Shown: positions 18,865 through 27,501, numbered from the stretch's first letter. The stretch is 54,288 nt of DNA from Desulfogranum japonicum DSM 18378 (GCF_000429945.1 NZ_KE386994.1:1-54288); one strand, 5' to 3'. Notes: a model not told the origin generated them from the sequence alone. Numbers and translations: made by a program.

Positions 18865-19509
18865 ATGAAGCGACTTTTCTGTCGCCAATCTCAGCTGGAA
18901 TCGCTGACCAAGGTTTGTCGAAGTTCATATATATCCAGTTGTGTGAAGGCAGTAGCATACGGATCCTTTATCCCCATCCTCCTCCAGGCGTGGTTTTCAG
19001 GTGAAGCTTTTTTTCTCTTTGAATCGTACTCTGAATCTACGGTCCAGTTTGTACGAACCTGGGTAACCTTGGGATTTGTTTTAACCATTATTCATTTTTT
19101 TGTTACTTTGGAACAGATTCCAAAGTATCTCACTCCACTGGAATCAGAAGATCCCAAATACGATTTGAAAAAACATCTGGACTGCATTCGCTGGGTAGGG
19201 GTCATGTGCGGGTTTGTTATCGGTACCCTGATTTCTTTCTGGTCCCAAAATTCTATAGCTGGTGCAGACTCCAATTTGTTGTGGTCTGTTATTCTTCTCA
19301 TGGTCGTCATGATTTTAGCCATAGGAAAAGATTTCTGGAGGATGTCTGGCTTGTCGCCAAATGTTGCCGATCAGCTGGAACTCCTTGTGGAGAAAGATCT
19401 GTATGCCAGGAAGTATTGCATGGAACTGGCAGAACACAGACCGTTTGTGGATGTTGATTTTGATCTGCTGGTGCGTGAAATGAAACGTTCCGCTACCAGA
19501 CAACATTGA
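18865..19509 (+). CDS. Four-helix membrane protein of unknown function
   Basis: 214 residues. Predicted membrane helices lie at about 28-48, 62-84, 108-127 and 139-158, with a charged loop of about 25 residues between helices 2 and 3 and a cytoplasmic-looking C-terminal tail rich in acidic and basic residues (170-214). No motif identifies a family. It is a single gene with gaps of several hundred bp on both sides. The frame is long and has a consistent membrane topology, so it is probably real. Confidence 0.65.
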   Translation: MKRLFCRQSQLESLTKVCRSSYISSCVKAVAYGSFIPILLQAWFSGEAFFLFESYSESTVQFVRTWVTLGFVLTIIHFFVTLEQIPKYLTPLESEDPKYDLKKHLDCIRWVGVMCGFVIGTLISFWSQNSIAGADSNLLWSVILLMVVMILAIGKDFWRMSGLSPNVADQLELLVEKDLYARKYCMELAEHRPFVDVDFDLLVREMKRSATRQH

Positions 19510-20181
19510 TTATTTCGTAAATTTCCGGCCTTCTGTCAGGAAAGAGAGCATCGAAATTCTTCACATTATAGTGATACTGACTTGGACATCAGAGTCTGGG
19601 AGATTATCAGAGAATGCCTATTCTCGGCAAGCTCTTCCAGAATCTCTGTAATTGCGGCCTCATACAAACCGTTTCTGCTGCCGGTGATGCACAAGAAACG
19701 GTTTTCTCTGGGAAATATTTCTTTACAGGTTTACAGAGCCTTGTAATTGCCAGCTGTTTGCGTTAAAGAATCCGCGTTAGTCCTGATTTTTTCACGAACC
19801 TATTCAAGGCTGCAGAGAATGTGTAGTTAAAAGAGTTGTGTTGTTCTCTTTTTTGAAAAGCTCACAGCTTGAATAAGAAGGTCTTGTGTGTGTACACCTG
19901 ACAGGAAGAGTGTACGTATGCTGCCTTTCAAATGATTTTTGATTCGTGGAAAATACAGTACCTGATTTATCTCGGCTAGTAATCGGGATAGTCGGGGGCG
20001 TTCGTTTCCAGGCACAACACGTGCGAACTTCACGTTGAACATTCCCTTTTTCACAGAGACTATATTCCCTCTGAGTAGATGTCTGATGAATGCTGTTCGG
20101 TGTGGTCTATTTTCATTAGGACCATATAAGCTGTACTGTGCCGTAGATTAACCAGTAATGAGGTAACAGAAATTTACTAAT
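19510..20181. other. Intergenic region, no convincing gene
   Basis: 672 bp. A 50-codon plus frame (19614-19766) and a 75-codon minus frame (19827-20054) exist but have poor ribosome-binding sites and no family resemblance. The promoter of the downstream SGNH hydrolase gene should lie here. Confidence 0.45.
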
Positions 20182-21462
20182 ATGAAGATGTATACATGGA
20201 TAATGGCTGTCGTTTCCTGCCTGACCCTGGTTTGTGTCGTTCTTTGTAGTCAGCCAGCGATGGCTCTAGCCAGCTCTTTTTCAGACCGTACAGTCGAAAT
20301 TGAGAATGCTCAAGGCGAACGGTGGGAATTTAAAGTGCAATTCGGCGATGGCCGTGATAGCATTTTTTACACATACTCAACCAGTGACGGGAAGAGTCTG
20401 GAGTCAACGGTGGAGACTCAACTCTATTCTGATACAGCTCCCACTGCAGTACTTCTTGGCGATATTCCCATTCTTGCTTGGTCTTCCCTGGCTGTAGCTC
20501 AGGGAGACAGTGATATCTATTTTGCAACCTGGACCGGCAACGGTTGGTCAGAGCCCCGGATGGTACATGCAGATAATGCATTGGCAGATATGTCCCCTGA
20601 GCTTACGTGGAATGATGCCGGCCAACTGGTATTGTCCTGGTGGCGAAACACCGGCAGTGATATCGTACAGATATGGGCTGTGTACAATGAGGGGCGTTTT
20701 GCCGTGGAGAATGACGTGGTTGCCGCTGCCGGTAAAGCCACTACTAAGGCTTCAAGCTATTACAGCAGTATTTCAGGCAGGGGCATAGCCGACCCTTTTA
20801 AATGCATTGCCATTGGAGACAGCATCACAGCAGGCTGTAAAAGGGACGCAGCTCACAATGTCAATTACTGGTGCGGACATGACCGGACAGGTGAAACCGA
20901 AGGCGGATATGTGGATACCCTGCAGGAACTTTTGCAGGATATTAATAGTAATTCCAGAGTATATAACTACGGCCATCCTGGAGAGCGTTCCTATGAAGGT
21001 GCATCCAGAATCAATACGGTTATGAGTGCACACTCTGATGCTAACTGTATCCTCATTATGTTCGGCGCCAATGATCGCTATGAAGAACTTCATCCCACTT
21101 CAACCCGTGCGAACATCAAACTTATGGCAGACCGGGCCATTGCCCGAGGGATTGCGCCGGTTATTACCACTATCACTCCTAATACTGCGGTTTGGGACAT
21201 TGATCAATATAACTACCAGATAAAGGATCTTGCCAGGGACTATGGCATTATCATGGCCGATCAGTACGGTGCCCTCTGGTATGGAGATGATCCTGAATAT
21301 CAATGGGAATCCAAGTATTCCTCTGGAGATAATCTGCACGTGAGCGATGCAGGGGATGTTCTCGTAGGTAATGAATGGTTCGAGACTATGCAGACAAGCA
21401 AACTGTTTTTTCCAGATTTTTCCTTGCCAGGTATAAACCTTCTTCTTTTGAAGAATGATTGA
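20182..21462 (+). CDS. Secreted SGNH/GDSL-family hydrolase
   Basis: 426 residues with a signal peptide (about 1-30, AMALA cleavage). Residues 31-195 are a beta-rich domain of unknown type (Trp/Ser rich, with WSEPRMVHADNA and related strands), possibly a substrate-binding propeller piece. Residues 205-410 are an SGNH hydrolase: block I GDSITAG with nucleophile Ser214, block III GANDR (Asn297), and block V DNLH (Asp383, His386). All catalytic elements are present, so it should be an active esterase or lipase acting outside the cytoplasm. The substrate is unknown. A long hairpin follows the gene. Confidence 0.88.
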   Translation: MKMYTWIMAVVSCLTLVCVVLCSQPAMALASSFSDRTVEIENAQGERWEFKVQFGDGRDSIFYTYSTSDGKSLESTVETQLYSDTAPTAVLLGDIPILAWSSLAVAQGDSDIYFATWTGNGWSEPRMVHADNALADMSPELTWNDAGQLVLSWWRNTGSDIVQIWAVYNEGRFAVENDVVAAAGKATTKASSYYSSISGRGIADPFKCIAIGDSITAGCKRDAAHNVNYWCGHDRTGETEGGYVDTLQELLQDINSNSRVYNYGHPGERSYEGASRINTVMSAHSDANCILIMFGANDRYEELHPTSTRANIKLMADRAIARGIAPVITTITPNTAVWDIDQYNYQIKDLARDYGIIMADQYGALWYGDDPEYQWESKYSSGDNLHVSDAGDVLVGNEWFETMQTSKLFFPDFSLPGINLLLLKND

Positions 21463-21530
21463 TGCAAAATTGTAGGATGCTTGAAACGTAAAACAGTTTT
21501 GGGTAACGCGTGGAAAATTCAATATGTTTT

Positions 21531-21573
21531 CGGCAATACACAAAGCCGTTTCAGATGCGTCTGTGTATTGCCG
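21531..21573. terminator. Perfect 12-bp hairpin between convergent genes
   Basis: CGGCAATACACA (21531-21542) pairs perfectly with TGTGTATTGCCG (21562-21573). It sits between the SGNH hydrolase and rtcB stops, a natural place for a shared terminator, though a T run is missing. Confidence 0.55.
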
Positions 21574-21610
21574 GGAATTTATTGGATATGGTGTAACGCC
21601 TTATCCTTTG

Positions 21611-22735
21611 TCAGGCTTTGAAATTGTAGATTGGTTGTATAATTGTTTCTATATCAACACAGTCGGTTATCAGTTGCTGTAGTTCATTGGTGTCTTTATA
21701 AGCCATAGGAGATTCATCTATGGTACGTTCACTGACACAGGTGCTGTAAATACCCTGCATTGCCTCCTTGTATTCCGCAAGGCTTATCAGAGTCTTGGCT
21801 TCTCCCCTTTTTAACAGTCTGCCAGCCCCGTGCGGAGCTGAAAAATTCCATTCAGGGTTACCTTTGCCTGTTCCGATAATGCAGCCATCTCGCATGTTCA
21901 GTGGAATAATGACAGATTCACCTTTGTGCGCTGAAATGGCACCTTTTCTCACAATGTTGTCTGCAAAATTGAAATAATTGTGAACGCTTGTTATCTGTCG
22001 ACAGTGAGAGAGTTTCTGCGACAAATAGCCTTCCGTGAGAATTTGCGCGATGGTCAGGCGATTCAGTTCTGCGTAGGCCTGAGCAATACGCATATCTGAG
22101 AGATATTCATTCCCTCCATTTTCATGGGTAAGGTATTCCATGCCGTGATAGGCGCCTGCTCCTTTGAACTCTTCCTTCAGTGCCTGTTTGGCCTTTTGCT
22201 GATGAAACCTGCACACCTGTAAGCCAAGGTTTCTGCTGCCACTGTGAATAATCAGCCAAATATTGGCATGATCGTCCTTGTCCAGTTCAATAAAGTGATT
22301 TCCACCACCAAGTGATCCAATACTTAACAGAATTCTCTGATGTTCAGTCGGCGCCACTTTTCGAATTAACTTATCGAGTTCTGGAACTGCTGCTGCACGC
22401 TGCGTATTGATTGTAGAGTGAATGTCACTGCCAGCTGGAATAGCAGAGTGAACAAAATTGTCAAATTGCTCAAGGTTGATGTGGACCTGTCCCAGGTTCA
22501 AGGCGGTTATCCCGCAGCCGATATCCACTCCTATTACGTTGGGATTAATATACCTGTTTGAACTCATTGTAAAGCCAACTACAGATCCTTTACCCATGTG
22601 AACATCGGGCATGATAGCTATCCGGCTGTCTTGGAAGCAGGGGATGTTGAGCATGTTGTATAACTGGCTTAGAGCTGCTTCATCAATTGTATCTGTAAAA
22701 ATGGTTGCTGAGTTATATTTTCCTGTAATTTCCAT
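21611..22735 (-). CDS. rtcB: RtcB-family RNA ligase
   Basis: 374 residues from the ATG at 22735. The upstream 24 codons of the frame do not belong to the family. RtcB joins RNA 2',3'-cyclic phosphate or 3'-phosphate ends to 5'-OH ends using GTP and Mn2+. Motifs seen are DVHMGKGSVVGF, GVDIGCGI (metal-binding Cys), GGGNHFIE, HSGSRNLG, and PHGAGRLLKR, whose His is the guanylylated residue. The protein is shorter than E. coli RtcB (about 408), as in the RtcB2-like branch. No archease or RtcA gene is adjacent, nor an RtcR-type regulator. The gene is isolated, convergent with the SGNH gene. Confidence 0.92.
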   Translation of the reverse strand: MEITGKYNSATIFTDTIDEAALSQLYNMLNIPCFQDSRIAIMPDVHMGKGSVVGFTMSSNRYINPNVIGVDIGCGITALNLGQVHINLEQFDNFVHSAIPAGSDIHSTINTQRAAAVPELDKLIRKVAPTEHQRILLSIGSLGGGNHFIELDKDDHANIWLIIHSGSRNLGLQVCRFHQQKAKQALKEEFKGAGAYHGMEYLTHENGGNEYLSDMRIAQAYAELNRLTIAQILTEGYLSQKLSHCRQITSVHNYFNFADNIVRKGAISAHKGESVIIPLNMRDGCIIGTGKGNPEWNFSAPHGAGRLLKRGEAKTLISLAEYKEAMQGIYSTCVSERTIDESPMAYKDTNELQQLITDCVDIETIIQPIYNFKA

Positions 22736-22878
22736 GGCAGATGCCCAATAAGGGCCGGTCCTGAATGAATATATTTGCTGTAGCGTGAAAAGAACAAAAA
22801 CACTCAATTATGGACAGAAACAGGCTTAGGGGTACGGAAAAAATACATTATCCAATCTTGCTTGTCTCTCAACTCGGT

Positions 22879-22990
22879 AACGTCGTCGCGTCAATGGCTC
22901 AATACGGCCCGTATGGAATCATTGACGTTACGACGTAAACCGATATCCTACGCAATTTTTAAATATTTATTATTTCCCGCGCCCCTTAGG
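22879..22990. repeat. Palindromic repeat, copy 1
   Basis: It begins AACGTCGTCGCGTCAATGG, then an imperfect inverted copy, then ACCGATATCCTACGCAATTT and an AT-rich tail ending in a C-rich CGCGCCCC/TTAGG. It is about 80-85 percent alike by eye to the copy at 27386-27501. Here the right arm is degenerate (CATTGACGTTACGACGT). Non-coding, and probably a MITE or REP-like element. Confidence 0.8.
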
Positions 22991-23047
22991 AGAAGAAGTG
23001 TTTCTGTTTGGTCAATTGTGGCTTGGCATCCGTATCTCGTGCGTTAC

Positions 23048-23767
23048 TCATTGTACTATATACATTGTCCATGCCCAGGAGAGCGGCATGACAATCAGTA
23101 GGGCTGGGATCATATTGGCAATGGGAAACGGTCTGATACCGCAAATACGAAACCCTGTGGCCAGCATGATTAATCCACCGCATGCTGAAAAATCTGCCAG
23201 CATTTCAGGGGTTGTTAATGGCAGCACCAGGGTAGCCATGAGATATAGCGAACTTTGCACTGCGAACATGGGTATAGCCAGTAACCCCACTGCCAGCCCC
23301 ATGGTTGACGAAAAGATAGGTGCGGTGAACAGGTCAAGGATGGCTTTGACAATGAGAAGGGTTGGATCTCCTGTCATTCCTTCGCTCAAAGAGCCGTAAA
23401 TTCCTGTACCACTCATTGCAAATAACACCAGAAGGGCGACGTATTTATCCAGAAACTCTTCCTGGCTTATATTACCGGATGGTTTGGCAAATTTATCCAC
23501 CCACTTTCTTGTTTTGCCAGCTAGTTGTTGTATTTTTGTTTCTATTTGAACCAGTTCTCCCAATGCGGAACCTACTACCAATGCCAGCACTACCGGTGCT
23601 AGGAGTTTGACCTTTACGATCATTGCAACGCCGAGGCCCATAGCGGCACAACCGAAAACCATGGGCATATTCTGACGAAAATTGGCATTGAGCCTGGAGC
23701 CGATGCAGACACCGGCAAGACTGCCGACAATAACTGCCGACACATTAACAAATGGACCTATCATCAT
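23048..23767 (-). CDS. DUF554 (YqgA-like) membrane protein
   Basis: 239 residues, six or seven membrane helices. The N-terminus GPFVNVSAVIVGSLAGVCIG and the internal GSALGELVQIETKI segment are typical of the DUF554/YqgA family of putative transporters. Function is unknown; the family consists of inner-membrane proteins of this length. An AAGGA lies a few bases before two tandem ATG codons (23767 and 23764), the second having the better spacing. It is probably co-transcribed with the upstream DUF190 gene on the same strand. Confidence 0.85.
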   Translation of the reverse strand: MMIGPFVNVSAVIVGSLAGVCIGSRLNANFRQNMPMVFGCAAMGLGVAMIVKVKLLAPVVLALVVGSALGELVQIETKIQQLAGKTRKWVDKFAKPSGNISQEEFLDKYVALLVLFAMSGTGIYGSLSEGMTGDPTLLIVKAILDLFTAPIFSSTMGLAVGLLAIPMFAVQSSLYLMATLVLPLTTPEMLADFSACGGLIMLATGFRICGIRPFPIANMIPALLIVMPLSWAWTMYIVQ

Positions 23768-23864
23768 GATTCCTTAGCAGTGTATATAAAGAAAACTGTG
23801 TTCCTGCGTACCTTGGGATCTCCCGTAAAGAATGGAGATGTCGGAAGAAGAGCAATGCTGCAGT

Positions 23865-24182
23865 TCATAACTGACCGATAAAGCCGAACTCTGTTTCATA
23901 TTTGGTGTAAAAGATTCGTATTTTCTGGTCAGCGAGGCAGGCAAATAATTTGTCGGACTCTTCAGGTGTCAGGGCCATCTGAATAAGGGTTGGATTGTCT
24001 GAAAGATCAAAAAAACTCTCAGAGTGGAATCGACCGTCATGGCCGAAGCCAGCCTTTGCCGTAAGCAGGGTGGCTCCTCGAACACCAAGTTTTCTGGCCT
24101 GATCCAGAATCCACTGGGCCAGAGGACGGTCTTCATGCTCGCGGTCCTGTTGGGTGTAAAAAGTGATAAGATATCCTTGCAT
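23865..24182 (-). CDS. DUF190 (PII-like) protein
   Basis: 105 residues, the usual length of DUF190, a small cytoplasmic PII-like trimer family. The start LITFYTQQD and the stretch ILDQARKLGVRGATLLTAKAGFG are family signatures (alpha helix followed by a beta strand and the T-loop region). Such proteins often sit beside transport genes such as crcB. Here the neighbour is the yqgA-like membrane protein gene 97 bp downstream on the same strand, so it may regulate that transporter. The regulatory role is inferred from PII-like folds only. Confidence 0.85.
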   Translation of the reverse strand: MQGYLITFYTQQDREHEDRPLAQWILDQARKLGVRGATLLTAKAGFGHDGRFHSESFFDLSDNPTLIQMALTPEESDKLFACLADQKIRIFYTKYETEFGFIGQL

Positions 24183-24698
24183 GTTTCTTTATATATTGGT
24201 TGTAAAAGTTTTGAATTTGATGGCTACTGCATGTGTTATAGATATTAAGAGGGTGCGGTGAAACGGAACATGCATTCGTTCCCTTTATCACGTGCACAGT
24301 AGCAAGTAATCACAGTTACAGTATGGTGCCGATGAGTATTTCGGCTCCACAATAGCGCCGTGCGTGGGTCGACACAACCTTTTTCTCTGTTCATAGTACG
24401 AGCTGGAAGGCAGCAACTTCCTTGCTGTTGAAGAAGAACTTGAAGCAAAAATCATGGGAAATACTGATTACTTAAAAAAGGGGATAGGATATCGGCTCAT
24501 TTCCCTGAGTGTTTCACTGCTCCATACTGGTCGTATTGATCCATTGAAACCGTCAGAATTATGAGTTGAATAACCAATAGGAGCGGATGATTTTTTTTGC
24601 GACCCCTAAGTATCCTGTAATGGAATTACTTCGTAAAATGTTAAGATAATCGTATGTCCTGTTCTATATCTGATATGTTTTAAACATGGAAATGTTTT
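24183..24698. other. Intergenic region containing a decayed repeat copy
   Basis: 516 bp between the divergent DUF190 gene and the membrane-protein gene upstream of hgcA. Only short shadow frames exist. The right half is occupied by the degenerate third copy of the palindromic repeat. Confidence 0.5.
24519..24612. repeat. Palindromic repeat, degenerate copy 3
   Basis: It retains CTCCATACTGG-CGTATTGA-CCATTGA from the repeat centre and ends TTTTTTGCGACCCCTAAG, matching the end of copy 2 (TTTTTCGCGACCCTAAGG). The left arm is lost. Confidence 0.5.
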
Positions 24699-25748
24699 AT
24701 GGATCATAAGGAGAGTAAATTGACACGGATAGCGACTGCTTTTGAAGCTGTCCGAAAAATATTGTTTAACAGCATCTTGATAATTATCGTTTTGCTTGTT
24801 TTGGCGGCACTTGGTCGCTTTTTTGTTGCACAGAATATTGAAGATTCGCGACATGCTGTTGTCCGGGAAAAGCCTGTTGTTGAACCCATTCCCTGGAATG
24901 AGGTTGATCGAGCCGTGGCAGAGGCTCTTGCAGATGCCCGTCAACATGCAGAATTGTTTGCCGGTGATCAACTCGACAGGTGGCTCGAGCTTCTTATGAA
25001 GCGTGTTGATACGGATTTTCTCGAATGGTATTTCAGTTACTGGACTCAACAGGTGTTAGGAATGAAAGCGCTTGGTCAGTCGGGAATGCATTATGTATTT
25101 GAAAATCAGCCTACTGCAGCTGAAAAAATGACACAGGATATTCAGGAAGAGTTTTCTCAAAGAGTCTTGCGGCCACAACAGGCTGAATTGGAACTTGAAC
25201 GTATTGTTCGTGAAACTGTTAAACAGTACGTAGCCAGGCTGCGTCAGCAAATTGAGATTGTACCTGATACGTTTTCCATTCCTCGTGCTGAATGGGATCG
25301 GTATATGAACGGTCTTGTTCTTACTGTTTCAAACACTGACGCTGACCGTACAATTCCTCTTTCCTTGAAGACTGTCGTTGCATCAGGATCTGGTGGTGTC
25401 GTAGTGCTCACCAGCAAGATGAAGGCATTGGTTACAAAAGTTTCAACCAAGGTTATGGCAAAGTCTGCCGGTAAAGCTGCTTCACAGATGGCAGTAAAAA
25501 CCGGTGGTAAAGTTGTCGCTAAAGCCGGCGGGAAATTCCTGGGAATTATTGTTGGGGTTGCTGTTATAAGCTGGGATGTCTGGGATCATAATACGACCAA
25601 AAGAGAAAATTGGCCTGTCCTGAGGCAATCTCTTTTTGAATATTTTATTTCATTAAAGGAAATTTTTCTCAATGATCCTGAAGCAGGCATGATGGCAACC
25701 TTTAATGATCTGGAAAAGCAGGTTTTGAATGCATTGCAAACACACTAG
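24699..25748 (+). CDS. Membrane-anchored protein of unknown function
   Basis: 349 residues. One N-terminal membrane helix (about 24-45) is followed by a long helical, charged domain (55-210) with a WLEWYFSYW-like aromatic patch. A Lys/Gly/Ala-rich segment with repeated SAGKAA, TGGKVVAK and AGGKFLG elements (about 250-285) leads into a hydrophobic GIIVGVAVISWDVWDH stretch that could be a second membrane segment. I do not recognise a family. It ends 55 bp before hgcA on the same strand, so it may share a transcript with hgcAB, but I know of no role in mercury methylation. Confidence 0.7.
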   Translation: MDHKESKLTRIATAFEAVRKILFNSILIIIVLLVLAALGRFFVAQNIEDSRHAVVREKPVVEPIPWNEVDRAVAEALADARQHAELFAGDQLDRWLELLMKRVDTDFLEWYFSYWTQQVLGMKALGQSGMHYVFENQPTAAEKMTQDIQEEFSQRVLRPQQAELELERIVRETVKQYVARLRQQIEIVPDTFSIPRAEWDRYMNGLVLTVSNTDADRTIPLSLKTVVASGSGGVVVLTSKMKALVTKVSTKVMAKSAGKAASQMAVKTGGKVVAKAGGKFLGIIVGVAVISWDVWDHNTTKRENWPVLRQSLFEYFISLKEIFLNDPEAGMMATFNDLEKQVLNALQTH

Positions 25749-25803
25749 AGAGAATGTGTACTTGCGATGAAGTTGTGAGAATATTTATTACGTTATTGGA
25801 ACT

Positions 25804-26988
25804 ATGCAAAATACTATACATACTCAGTGTTCAGGCCGTAATGAAACAGACATGTGTGGACAGGGAGATCATGCTCAAAAGCATTTTGACAACCAGGCCC
25901 CATGTTGAGGCCCAAACGCTGAACCCCGTGCTGGTGTTCACGAAAAAGCAGGCTACTCCATTGATGCATATGTAGAGGGTTTTATCGACACTCCGGTTGG
26001 CCCGATACCACGTGTTGCTACACGGTCGCAATTACGTGACAGAGTTGGACGACTTTTCACCAGAATTGGTATCATCCGTGATAATTATCGTATCAGTCCC
26101 GGCTTGTATGCTGTGGGGACTCCTCATAGGGATAGCCCTGTTCTGGTTACAGCAAATTACAAGTTGTCTTTTGATCTGCTTAGGTTTGAGCTTGCCGAAG
26201 TTGACTGCTGGATACTTGTTGTTGACACTAGGGGTATCAACGTCTGGTGTGCTGCCGGGAAAGGAACATTTTCTACAGATGAAGTTGTCTTGATGGTCAA
26301 GCAGACTCGTATTGCAGAGCTCGTTTCCCATAACACACTTATTGTTCCCCAACTATGTGCAGGCGGCGTATCATCATCCCTTGTTAAGAAGAAGAGTGGG
26401 TTTCGTATAATATTTGGTCCTGTTCAAGCACGAGATCTTCCTGAATTTCTCGAACGCGACAATACTGCAAGCGAAGGAATGAGGGCTGTGACCTTTACGT
26501 TGATGGAACGAGTGGAACTGATCCCTGTTGAGCTCTATCTTCAGCTTAAAACAATAGGGTTTGTTCTGATAGCAGGTTTCCTTTTTGCTTGGATAGGACC
26601 GCATATGTTTTCCTTGCAAGCAATTATTCAGCGCACCTTGCATTTGGGCATGGCGACTCTGCTTGGTCTGTTATGTGGCTCTGTTTTTGTTCCTATACTG
26701 CTACCATGGCTACCTTGTCGTCAATTTTGGCTGAAAGGGCTATGGCCTCCACTCTTGGTTGCTTTGTGTTGGGGGATCAATATTTATCCTCATGTAACGA
26801 TTGAACTATTATCGTTAAGTGTCTGGATGTCTGTTTTTAGTTCTTTCCAAGCTATGAATTTTACTGGATGCACGCCATACACATCGCCATCTGGCGTAGA
26901 GTATGAAATGAGGCGAGGGATACCTGTTTTGGCTTTGTTAGCGATACTGGCTTTATTGGTGTGGTTGGTTGCGCCATTTGTTGATTAG
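25804..26988 (+). CDS. hgcA: HgcA mercury-methylating corrinoid protein, with an in-frame TGA read as selenocysteine
   Basis: HgcA carries a methyl group on a cobalt corrinoid and transfers it to Hg(II). The cap-helix motif NVWCAAGK, with the Cys that ligates cobalt, is at 146-153 (Cys149). Residues 220-394 hold five membrane helices, as in all HgcA. Family-like sequence continues upstream in the same frame (TPVGPIPRVAT, ISPGLYAVG) past codon 101, and no ATG, GTG or TTG lies between codon 36 and 101. Further upstream the only break is a TGA at 25906-25908 (codon 35), in the context Cys-TGA-Gly-Pro where a CC pair would be expected. The frame then runs back to an ATG at 25804. I read codon 35 as selenocysteine, giving 394 residues. 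A nonsense mutation or sequencing error is the alternative. hgcB follows after 11 bp. Confidence 0.88.
25909..25939 (+). promoter_or_regulatory. Candidate bacterial SECIS element after the hgcA TGA
   Basis: GAACCCC (25921-25927) and GGTGTTC (25933-25939) form a stem with one mismatch or bulged U, closing a five-base loop that starts G-U (25928-25929). The loop begins about 20 nt after the UGA. Known bacterial SECIS hairpins lie within the coding sequence directly after the UGA with a G (often GU) at the start of the apical loop. The fit is by eye only. Confidence 0.55.
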
Positions 26989-26999
26989 GAGGTTTAATC

Positions 27000-27287
27000 A
27001 TGCAAACAATGAGGTATATTGATAACACTACTACCTTAAAGCTTAATGTGGATGTTTGTGTTGGCTGTGGAAATTGTATCCTCGTCTGCCCCCATCGAGT
27101 TTTTGAGATTAAGCAGAAAAAAGCAACTATTTGTGATCTCAATGCCTGTATGGAATGTGGGGCGTGTGCAAACAACTGTCCGGTTGATGCCATCAGCGTC
27201 AATCCAGGTGTGGGATGCGTTGAGGCATATATTAATCGATGGCTGGGACGTCTTTTTAAAGACAGGGGAAGGAGTTCCTGTTGCTGA
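27000..27287 (+). CDS. hgcB: HgcB, 2[4Fe-4S] ferredoxin partner of HgcA
   Basis: 95 residues, with a strong AGGAGG before the ATG and 11 bp after the hgcA stop. It has two CxxCxxCxxxC clusters, CVGCGNCILVCP (about 20-31) and CMECGACANNCP (about 49-60). The second contains the CMECGA motif typical of HgcB. The protein ends in a Cys-Cys pair (94-95), also characteristic. HgcB is thought to return electrons to the HgcA corrinoid, keeping it as Co(I), and the terminal cysteines may bring Hg to HgcA. Both proteins are needed for methylmercury formation. The gene order hgcA-hgcB is standard. Confidence 0.95.
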   Translation: MQTMRYIDNTTTLKLNVDVCVGCGNCILVCPHRVFEIKQKKATICDLNACMECGACANNCPVDAISVNPGVGCVEAYINRWLGRLFKDRGRSSCC

Positions 27288-27385
27288 GAAAATGTTTGTG
27301 ATGGAATCGTGAGTGCCATGTTTGCATGAAACAAGTTGGCCTTTATGGTTCCTTGACCGGGTATTTCGAGAGGAATGCAATTTAT

Positions 27386-27501
27386 AACGTCGTCGCGTCA
27401 ATGGTTCCATACTGGCCGTATTGAGCCATTGACGCGACGACGTTACTAAACCGATATCCTACGCAATTTCAGGATATTTATTATTTTTCGCGACCCTAAG
27501 G
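27386..27501. repeat. Palindromic repeat, copy 2 (best preserved)
   Basis: AACGTCGTCGCGTCAATGG is followed by about 21 bases and a perfect inverted copy CCATTGACGCGACGACGTT, a 19-bp stem whose loop itself contains ATAC/GTAT. A conserved tail follows: ACCGATATCCTACGCAATTT, AT-rich sequence, CGCGACCCTAAGG. Its position after hgcB and before the stop of the opposing lipoprotein gene means it could also act as a terminator. Probably a MITE or REP-like element. Confidence 0.85.

Noticed and set aside
18466-18888. 140-codon minus-strand frame
   Set aside because: Overlaps a better small ORF and the start of the next plus-strand gene, no ribosome-binding site, biased composition.
19614-19766. 50-codon plus-strand frame
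   Set aside because: Ribosome-binding site is poor and no family resemblance; not enough to call a gene.
25754-25975. 73-codon plus-strand frame overlapping the N-terminus of hgcA
   Set aside because: It lies in another frame over sequence that reads as HgcA-like protein in frame with hgcA; no ribosome-binding site.
27285-27287. TGA at the end of hgcB as a second selenocysteine codon
   Set aside because: The family ends in a Cys-Cys pair at this place, so the TGA is a normal stop; the next codons look non-coding.
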